From Paracoccaceae bacterium (GTDB lineage Bacteria > Pseudomonadota > Alphaproteobacteria > Rhodobacterales > Rhodobacteraceae), in the NCBI GenBank assembly GCA_003535335.1, contig DOHJ01000041.1, positions 1 through 6,542 of the forward strand: 6,542 nucleotides of DNA, in the 5' to 3' direction. Below are positions 1 to 6,104 of this stretch, piece by piece. A program made the translations under genes and the position numbers. Each line of letters starts with the position of its first letter. The first letter of the stretch is position 1. The notes under the pieces were generated by a model. It had not been told where the DNA came from and searched no databases. It saw nothing but the letters and a program-made list of their open reading frames with translations.

Positions 1-304
1 TATTGATGCCCTCGGTGGTGCCGGAATTCAGCACGATTTCACGCTCGTCCGCTACATTTAAAAACTTGGCAACAATGCCGCGAACGGCCTCGTATTTATC
101 GGTGGAAAGGTTGGAAAGGTAATGTAACCCCCTGTGAACATTGGCATATTCATTTGCATATCCACGGGTTATCGCATCAATCACCACTTGCGGTTTTTGG
201 GCCGATGCCCCGTTATCCAGATAGGTCAAGGGTTTGCCGTTCACCTGCCGCGACAGGATCGGAAAATCACTGCGGATTTTTTCAACGTCATACATTGGTG
301 TCAT
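1..304 (-). CDS. sufS: SufS group II cysteine desulfurase, N-terminal 101 codons (runs off the left edge)
   Basis: SufS is a PLP enzyme that removes sulfur from L-cysteine and passes it as a persulfide to the SUF scaffold. Reading the minus strand from the ATG at 304 gives an unbroken frame to the left edge. It begins MTPMYDVEKIRSDFPILSRQ and contains YLDNGASAQKP (28-38), NVHRGLHYLS (55-64) and NSGTTEGIN (93-101). These match the start of E. coli SufS closely and distinguish it from the IscS/NifS type. The PLP lysine and catalytic cysteine lie beyond the edge and cannot be checked. The start overlaps the stop of the upstream membrane-protein gene in an ATGA, which implies translational coupling; only a weak GGGGT lies upstream. 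Met4 (295) is a possible but less likely start. Confidence 0.95.
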   Translation of the reverse strand, partial: MTPMYDVEKIRSDFPILSRQVNGKPLTYLDNGASAQKPQVVIDAITRGYANEYANVHRGLHYLSNLSTDKYEAVRGIVAKFLNVADEREIVLNSGTTEGIN

Positions 305-792
305 TTAAATTTACCCCATTGGGTTTCAATCAGCGCGCTGATCCAGATCCAGAAAAATGCCGCTGCCAAAATGCCGCCGACGATATTTAGCTGTATTCCA
401 GCCCCTACAAAACCTGAAACCAACCCATATAACAGCCAGACCGGAACCAGCACCAGCAATGTCCAAAACAATGCAAGTCGTGCCCCCAAACCGGTTCCAG
501 CTCCGCCCAGAATTCGTGCAAATAAATAGCTGATCCATGCGATGATATAAAACAGTAGCGGAGCCACGAAAACCCAGGCCCACATCGCGGCGATCATCCG
601 GCCCTCGAGCGGTATTTCCGCATCAAGATAGGCTTCGCGTGACAGGCGTGGCCATTGGGAAATATAGATCAAAAAACAGGCGGAGAGCAAAAAAATTATC
701 ACCCGTCCTTCGGACAAACCGCGCTGCATGTGGCGACGGATCACGCGGCGCGGCCATAAATAGCTTTGTGCGATATCGCGGCTGACTGACAT
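301..792 (-). CDS. Four-helix inner membrane protein, probably YIP1 family, inside the suf operon
   Basis: This is a 163-residue protein of unknown function. Four hydrophobic segments are visible at about residues 31-46, 67-92, 104-125 and 134-154. They follow a basic, arginine-rich N-terminus (PRRVIRRHMQR, 14-24), which suggests a cytoplasmic N-end. There is no signal peptide and no conserved metal or catalytic motif that I can recognise; the single cysteine (C39) sits in the first helix. Size, topology and position between sufD and sufS resemble the YIP1-family proteins annotated at this place in Rhodobacterales suf operons; that family call is from memory. The ATG lies one base after the sufD stop, and the TGA overlaps the sufS ATG, so it is almost certainly co-translated with the SUF genes. 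A role as membrane anchor, or in iron or sulfur supply, would be speculation. Confidence 0.85.
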   Translation of the reverse strand: MSVSRDIAQSYLWPRRVIRRHMQRGLSEGRVIIFLLSACFLIYISQWPRLSREAYLDAEIPLEGRMIAAMWAWVFVAPLLFYIIAWISYLFARILGGAGTGLGARLALFWTLLVLVPVWLLYGLVSGFVGAGIQLNIVGGILAAAFFWIWISALIETQWGKFK

Positions 793-793
793 T

Positions 794-1990
794 TTATTTG
801 CGCCTGCGCGTCAGCCATGACGCCAAACGGTCACGAATATGATCCGCGATTTCTTCGCTTTCGATTTCATCAACAGCCGCCGCCAAAAAGGCCAAAATCA
901 GCAAATCCTGCGCCTCGTTCACTTCAACCCCGCGCGAACGCAGATAAAACATTGCCTCGTCATCAATCGCGCCGGTGGTTGAACCGTGGCTGCACAGCAC
1001 ATCATCGGCGTAGATTTCCAGCTCGGGTTTGCCATAATACTGGCTGTTATCATCCAGCAGCAAAGACTGGCTCATTTGGTAACCGTCGGTTTTCTGCGCA
1101 TCGGGCTGCACCAGAATTTTACCCTGAAAGACACCGGTCGCACCATTACGCAGCACTTTTTTATAAACCTGCCGGCTTTCACAATTTACCGCGTCATGGG
1201 TGATAAATACCGTGTCATCATGCACAAATTCGCCATCACCCATGGCAACACCGGCCACGTGCGCCGTGGCGTTATCACCGGTTAACTCCATTACAACCTC
1301 GTTGCGGGTCAGCTTGCCGTTCATCGTCATGGTGAACGATTTAAAGGTGCTTTCGGCCCCAAGACGGGCAAACATATGCGTGGCCGCAACACGGCCATGA
1401 TCACGTCCCATGGTGCGAATGTGGTGAAACGCGGCCCTGTCGGCCACGTCGATTTCCACCACTGTATTCAAACGCGCAGCGGCAGCTCCGTTTTCAAGAA
1501 CGGTCAGACTAACACCTTCGTCCAACTTAATAATATGGTGCATCATCACATCGGATGTCTCTGATTTTCTTTGATAAATCAGGCTAATCGGCTTGCACGA
1601 TTCGCCCGTTGCATGGATCACAACGCCCTCAGTCGCATGAGCCGTATTCAAGGTTGCAAGCGGACGTGGCACCGGCGATTGGCCTGTTTCTTCCAGTTTT
1701 CCATAACTTTCTTGCGCCCAGTCAGGTGCATCGCACAACTGCCAGATTTTCACACCTTGCAGCGTCAAATCATCGGAAAGATCCGCATCATAAACCCCGT
1801 CAACAAAGACAATTTTCAAACGGTCAATCGCGGCGAACATCGGCCCTTCACCATGCTTGAAAATCGCCGCCGCCGCGGGTTTTTCTGCCGTCAACAGATC
1901 GGGTCGGGTGTATTTCCAGTATTCGTCACGTCGCTGCGGCAGGCCCATAGCCTCAAGCCGCTTTGCTGCGCTTTTTCGGGCATCCTGCAT
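794..1990 (-). CDS. sufD: SufD, Fe-S cluster assembly scaffold subunit
   Basis: SufD pairs with SufB and two SufC subunits in the cytosolic SufBC2D scaffold, where the SufB-SufD interface builds the nascent cluster. The protein has 398 residues (E. coli SufD has 423), with a shorter N-terminal helical part. It shows the family's RDEYWKYTRPDLL stretch (21-33), the beta-helix core, and the C-terminal signature CSHGSTTGAIDDEAMFYLRSRG (333-354). H335 aligns with E. coli H360 and C333 with C358, both implicated at the SufB-SufD interface. The ATG at 1990 is preferred: GGAGG at 2002-1998 lies seven bases upstream, and the ATG shares one base with the sufC stop (TGATG). A TTG one codon earlier would leave only four bases to that site. 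Confidence 0.97.
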   Translation of the reverse strand: MQDARKSAAKRLEAMGLPQRRDEYWKYTRPDLLTAEKPAAAAIFKHGEGPMFAAIDRLKIVFVDGVYDADLSDDLTLQGVKIWQLCDAPDWAQESYGKLEETGQSPVPRPLATLNTAHATEGVVIHATGESCKPISLIYQRKSETSDVMMHHIIKLDEGVSLTVLENGAAAARLNTVVEIDVADRAAFHHIRTMGRDHGRVAATHMFARLGAESTFKSFTMTMNGKLTRNEVVMELTGDNATAHVAGVAMGDGEFVHDDTVFITHDAVNCESRQVYKKVLRNGATGVFQGKILVQPDAQKTDGYQMSQSLLLDDNSQYYGKPELEIYADDVLCSHGSTTGAIDDEAMFYLRSRGVEVNEAQDLLILAFLAAAVDEIESEEIADHIRDRLASWLTRRRK

Positions 1991-2745
1991 CAACCGACCT
2001 CCGCCAGAATGTCGGCATAACCGTTGTTTTCCACTTCAAGCGCCAGATCGGGACCGCCGGATTTAACCATGCGCCCATCGGCCATGATATGCACCACATC
2101 AGGTTTAATATGATCCAGAAGCCGTTGATAATGCGTGATAACCAGAAATGAACGCCCGGTGCTGCGCAACGCATTCACACCTTCGGCCACCAGTTTCATC
2201 GCGTCCACATCCAGACCGGAATCGGTTTCATCCAGAATGCAGATTTTTGGCTCCAGCACCGCCATTTGCAAAATTTCATTGCGCTTTTTTTCACCACCGG
2301 AAAATCCGACATTAACCGGACGTTTCAGCATTTCAGCATCAATTTTCAAATCCTTGGCCTTGGCCCGTACCAGTTTCAGGAAATCACCGGCCGACATTTC
2401 ATCTTCGCCGCGCAATTTACGCTGTGAATTCACCGCCGTGCGCAGAAAAGTCATGTTGCCAACGCCGGGTATTTCAACCGGATATTGAAAGGCCAGAAAC
2501 AGGCCCAAAGCGGCGCGTTCCTCGGGATCCATATCCAACAAATCTTCGCCGAGCATTTCGGCCGAGCCTTGGGTAACCTCATAGCCATCACGCCCCGAAA
2601 GCACATAAGACAGCGTCGATTTACCCGAGCCGTTCGGCCCCATAATCGCATGCACTTCACCCGCGCCGATCTCCAGATCAACACCTTTGAGGATTTGTTT
2701 ATCCTCATCTTCAAGTTTGACGTGCAAGTTTTTAATATTAAGCAT
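1990..2745 (-). CDS. sufC: SufC, ABC-type ATPase of the SUF scaffold complex
   Basis: SufC is the cytosolic ATPase of SufBC2D. Its ATP-driven dimerisation is thought to open the SufB-SufD interface for cluster assembly. The 251 residues match the family length. All nucleotide-binding motifs are intact: Walker A GPNGSGKST (36-44), Q-loop Q87 in LAFQYP, signature FSGGEKKR (148-155), Walker B ICILDE (168-173), D-loop SGLD (176-179) and H-loop H205. K42, E173, D175 and H205 fit the E. coli SufC positions K40, E171, D173 and H203. The ATG at 2745 has AAGGA at 2757-2753, seven bases upstream. An in-frame TTG at 2766 is rejected because it would translate through that ribosome site and sits in a hairpin loop. 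The gap after sufB is 30 bases, and the stop overlaps the sufD start. Confidence 0.98.
   Translation of the reverse strand: MLNIKNLHVKLEDEDKQILKGVDLEIGAGEVHAIMGPNGSGKSTLSYVLSGRDGYEVTQGSAEMLGEDLLDMDPEERAALGLFLAFQYPVEIPGVGNMTFLRTAVNSQRKLRGEDEMSAGDFLKLVRAKAKDLKIDAEMLKRPVNVGFSGGEKKRNEILQMAVLEPKICILDETDSGLDVDAMKLVAEGVNALRSTGRSFLVITHYQRLLDHIKPDVVHIMADGRMVKSGGPDLALEVENNGYADILAEVG
1998..2002 (-). promoter_or_regulatory. Ribosome binding site of sufD inside the sufC end
   Basis: GGAGG on the minus strand lies within the last sufC codons, seven bases before the sufD ATG at 1990. It decides for that ATG over the adjacent upstream TTG (1993), and its position supports coupled translation with sufC. Confidence 0.75.
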
Positions 2746-2752
2746 TTTTATT

Positions 2753-2757
2753 TCCTT
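2753..2757 (-). promoter_or_regulatory. Ribosome binding site of sufC
   Basis: AAGGA on the minus strand lies seven bases before the sufC ATG at 2745 and fixes that start. The surrounding AAGGAAATAAAA is identical to the stretch just before the sufB start (4306-4316), so the two scaffold genes share a nearly identical initiation region. Confidence 0.8.
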
Positions 2758-2759
2758 TT

Positions 2760-2774
2760 TTCGCAACCTGCGAA
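2760..2774 (-). repeat. Small perfect hairpin in the sufB-sufC gap
   Basis: TTCGCA (2774-2769) and TGCGAA (2765-2760) form a perfect 6-bp stem with a 3-base loop. It occupies half of the 30-base gap and ends two bases before the sufC ribosome site. On the minus strand it is followed by A-rich sequence, not a T-run, so it is not an intrinsic terminator. It could slow 3' decay of the upstream message or tune sufC initiation; both are inferences. Confidence 0.5.
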
Positions 2775-2775
2775 C

Positions 2776-4305
<1,530 letters not shown>

Positions 4306-4333
4306 TTTATTTCCTTGTCATACGGTGATGGGT

Positions 4334-5371
4334 CTACCGCATCCTGAATTTCCCCAACTGCCCGCGCCAAACCTTGGCAAAGCGCAAAACATCGTCTTTT
4401 GTCGTGGTCGGGCCAATTGAAACCCTGATCGCGCTTGAGGCGGTCAGATCATCAAACCCCATCGCCTTAAGCACCTTGCTGGCCCGCACTTTTCCCGATG
4501 AGCAAGCCGATCCGGCCGAAACCGCAAAACCGGCCAGATCCATCTGCATTACCTGCGTTTCACCCTTCCAGCCAGGATGGGCAAAACAGGTCGTGTTGGG
4601 AAGGCGCGTAACCTTATTCCCGATCAAAATAGTATCTTTTGAAGATTCTTCCAGCATTAAATCTAGAATCTTTCTAATTTCTTCAACCTGATCCCAAATT
4701 CCGTTATCCAGATCGCGCGCCGCCGCCGCTGCCGCCGCACCAAAGCCGGCGATTCCTATAACGTTTTCAGTGCCCGAGCGACGGCCCATTTCCTGACCAC
4801 CACCCTTTATTTGCGCGGCAATATCAGTGCCCCGTTTCACCACCAAAGCCCCGACGCCCTTGGGCCCGCCCAGTTTATGGGCCGAAATCATCGCCATTTG
4901 GGCACCGCACCAGTTAAAGGCAAAAGGAACTTTTCCAAAGGCTTGGGTTGCGTCAACCACGGCCAAACCTTCGGGCAATTTCTGTAAAATCCCGGTTTCG
5001 CTATTGGCCGCTTGCAACACGCTGACCGCCGGATCGGTTATGCCAACCCTGCCCTGCATATCGACGGGCAAATCCACATCTGCCCAGACCTCAACCGCAT
5101 CATGCTCAACGCCTGCGCAATGCAAACCCCGATGCGCCATAGCCAAGGCGGCACTTTCAGTTGCGCTCGAGGTGAAAATAACATCCGCCCCATCCGCGCC
5201 AAATGCTTGGGCCACCTGCCGGCGTGCGCGCGCCACAATACCCAGTGCCTTGCGACCTTCTCCATGCACAGAGGACGGGTTGCCAACCACATCCATCGCG
5301 GCAATCATCGCCTCGCGTGCCTCGGGGCGCAAAGGCGTGGTTGCATTCCAGTCCAGATAGATCCGCTTCAT
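4334..5371 (-). CDS. Compact group I (NifS/IscS-type) cysteine desulfurase
   Basis: This is a PLP-dependent class V aminotransferase-fold enzyme predicted to release sulfur from cysteine. It opens with YLDWNATTPLRPEA (5-18). SATES (69-73) and H90 probably contact PLP, as H104 does in IscS. VVDATQAFGK (138-147) carries D140 and Q143, SAHKLGGPKG (163-172) carries the Schiff-base K166, RRSGTEN (197-203) follows, and GSACSSGK (287-294) carries catalytic C290. The long cysteine loop places it in group I, unlike SufS. At 345 residues it is shorter than E. coli IscS (404): about 26 residues are missing between H90 and D140, and only 55 residues follow C290. An alanine run lies at 211-218. The ATG at 5371 has GAAAGG six bases upstream. 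Annotation pipelines may call it iscS, nifS or sufS2; I leave the symbol empty. Confidence 0.93.
   Translation of the reverse strand: MKRIYLDWNATTPLRPEAREAMIAAMDVVGNPSSVHGEGRKALGIVARARRQVAQAFGADGADVIFTSSATESAALAMAHRGLHCAGVEHDAVEVWADVDLPVDMQGRVGITDPAVSVLQAANSETGILQKLPEGLAVVDATQAFGKVPFAFNWCGAQMAMISAHKLGGPKGVGALVVKRGTDIAAQIKGGGQEMGRRSGTENVIGIAGFGAAAAAAARDLDNGIWDQVEEIRKILDLMLEESSKDTILIGNKVTRLPNTTCFAHPGWKGETQVMQMDLAGFAVSAGSACSSGKVRASKVLKAMGFDDLTASSAIRVSIGPTTTKDDVLRFAKVWRGQLGKFRMR
4718..4738 (-). repeat. GCN codon run encoding seven alanines
   Basis: Seven consecutive alanine codons (residues 212-218 of the desulfurase), mostly GCG and GCC type, form a short imperfect trinucleotide repeat in a helix-like segment between the RRSGTEN motif and the catalytic loop. 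It keeps frame. Similar runs are common in GC-rich alphaproteobacterial genes, and length may vary between relatives. Confidence 0.5.
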
Positions 5372-5390
5372 TGACGGCCTTTCTTCTTGC

Positions 5391-5411
5391 TAAAAATACC
5401 TGCGCCGCAGG
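5391..5411 (-). terminator. Terminator-like hairpin with T-run between iscR and the cysteine desulfurase
   Basis: On the minus strand CCTGC (5411-5407) and GCAGG (5403-5399) pair around a GGC loop, followed directly by TATTTTTA (5398-5391). The stem is only five GC-rich pairs, so termination would be partial at best. An outer pair, CTTGC (5415-5411) with GCAAG (5390-5386), could form an alternative stem that encloses the T-run. It lies 15 bases before the desulfurase ribosome site edge, so full termination would separate iscR from the suf genes unless a further promoter exists. Confidence 0.4.
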
Positions 5412-5416
5412 CAAGA

Positions 5417-5448
5417 ATGCGCTTGAGCCCGTAAGGGGTCAAGCGCAT
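5417..5448 (-). repeat. Long inverted repeat, 10-bp perfect arms
   Basis: ATGCGCTTGA (5448-5439 on the minus strand) and TCAAGCGCAT (5426-5417) are perfect inverted arms. After one C-C mismatch, CCC and GGG add three more pairs around a TTAC loop. No T-run follows directly. It is the strongest of three adjacent hairpins after iscR and is likely to form in the transcript. Confidence 0.65.
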
Positions 5449-5451
5449 GGG

Positions 5452-5473
5452 GCGACGCGCGTTAGCGCGGCGC
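5452..5473 (-). repeat. GC-rich hairpin just downstream of the iscR stop
   Basis: CGCGC (5469-5465 on the minus strand) and GCGCG (5460-5456) pair around TAAC. After one mismatch, three more pairs (5473-5471 with 5454-5452) extend the stem. It starts four bases after the iscR stop codon and is the first of the three hairpins in the spacer. A role in protecting the iscR 3' end is possible. Confidence 0.5.
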
Positions 5474-5477
5474 AAAC

Positions 5478-5942
5478 CTAGGATGCCTCGTCAACAACTT
5501 CAAACAAATGCGGAACCGCAGGACACGGGGCCAGATCATTCTTGATCACATCCGACAGGCGTGTCTGGTGCAAATACACATAAACATGCGCCGACAACCC
5601 CTCCCACAAACGGTTGGTCATGGATTGGGCTTTTGATCCGGATGCCCCGCCCTTGGCCCCGATACCTGTGTGCAAGGCGGAAACCGTTTCATCCACCGCC
5701 CCCAACACTTCGGAAATCCGTATTTCTGCCGGTGTGCGCGCCAATTGATAGCCACCACCCGGACCCCGCACCGATTTCACCAGCTCAGCCCGGCGCAGCT
5801 TTACAAACAACTGCTCAAGATAGGCCAGCGAAATATCCTGCCGACCCGATATTTCCGATAGCGAAACCAGCTTGCCATCCGGCTGAATCGCCAAATCTGC
5901 CAGCGCAACCATCGCATATCGTCCTTTTGTGCTCAGTTTCAT
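5478..5942 (-). CDS. iscR: IscR-like Rrf2-family regulator lacking the three cluster cysteines
   Basis: IscR-type proteins repress Fe-S assembly operons in response to cluster or iron status. This one has 154 residues. The N-terminal winged helix is well conserved: MKLSTKGRYAMVALADLA (1-18), ISLAYLEQLFVKLRR (37-51) with E43, which in E. coli sets site discrimination, and the wing VRGPGGGYQLAR (58-69). The following segment, VDETVSALHTGIGAKGGASG (83-102), aligns with the E. coli cluster-binding region, but none of the three cysteines (C92, C98, C104) is present. The only cysteine is C140 in APCPAVPHLF near the C-terminus. I recall that Rhodobacter sphaeroides IscR is also of this single-cysteine type and still binds an Fe-S cluster. 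The ATG has GAGGT six bases upstream (5953-5949). As first gene of the operon it probably autoregulates. Confidence 0.93.
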   Translation of the reverse strand: MKLSTKGRYAMVALADLAIQPDGKLVSLSEISGRQDISLAYLEQLFVKLRRAELVKSVRGPGGGYQLARTPAEIRISEVLGAVDETVSALHTGIGAKGGASGSKAQSMTNRLWEGLSAHVYVYLHQTRLSDVIKNDLAPCPAVPHLFEVVDEAS

Positions 5943-5980
5943 TACTTTACCTCATCCAAATACATTGACCTTGAGCATCA

Positions 5981-5994
5981 GGAAGCTTACTTCC
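5981..5994. promoter_or_regulatory. Inverted repeat upstream of iscR, candidate operator
   Basis: GGAAG (5981-5985) and CTTCC (5990-5994) are perfect 5-base arms four bases apart, 39 bases upstream of the iscR start. A site here would overlap or adjoin an iscR promoter and suit autoregulation. Five-base arms can occur by chance, and it does not fit the E. coli IscR type 1 or type 2 consensus. Confidence 0.25.
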
Positions 5995-6070
5995 CGATAA
6001 ACCCATACTTGCAATTCGCGCGGATATGGAAAAAATATCTATGGTGCCTGACCCTTCCAGTCAACGAAAA

Positions 6071-6092
6071 GCCGCCACAACGCCGCCACAAC
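6071..6092 (+). repeat. Perfect 11-base tandem duplication before the hydrolase ribosome site
   Basis: GCCGCCACAAC occurs twice in direct succession (6071-6081 and 6082-6092), ending one base before the AAGGA ribosome site of the hydrolase gene. It lies in the presumed 5' untranslated leader. Eleven bases is close to one helical turn, but a plain slippage duplication is the simplest reading. Confidence 0.8.
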
Positions 6093-6104
6093 CAAGGATA
6101 CGAA

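Larger units (their letters stand above)
5943..6104. promoter_or_regulatory. Divergent promoter region between iscR and the hydrolase gene
   Basis: These 162 bases carry no convincing gene and must hold the iscR promoter (minus strand) and probably the hydrolase promoter (plus strand). TTGCAA at 6009-6014 reads the same on both strands and could be a -35 element for either direction, but no good -10 sits at 17 bases. TTGACC at 5965-5970 is a plus-strand -35 candidate with a poor -10 (TACTTC at 5988-5993). I cannot name a definite promoter or a known IscR, Irr or Fur box here. Confidence 0.5.

Noticed and set aside
1991..1993. TTG as the sufD start codon, one codon before the ATG
   Set aside because: GGAGG would be only four bases away. 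The ATG at 1990 has seven-base spacing and forms the usual TGATG junction.
1571..2020. A 149-codon plus-strand open frame opposite sufD
   Set aside because: It lies antisense to sufD and runs into the sufC end, with no domain or convincing ribosome site; a shadow of the true gene.
2746..2766. A seven-codon longer SufC from a TTG at 2766
   Set aside because: The extension would translate through the AAGGA ribosome site, and 251 residues from the ATG match the family length.
5989..5997. A match to the left half of the E. coli IscR type 2 site (A, 3 bases, CC, 2 bases, A)
   Set aside because: The right half (TA, 1 base, GG) is absent at the required spacing, and a four-base half-site match is expected by chance.
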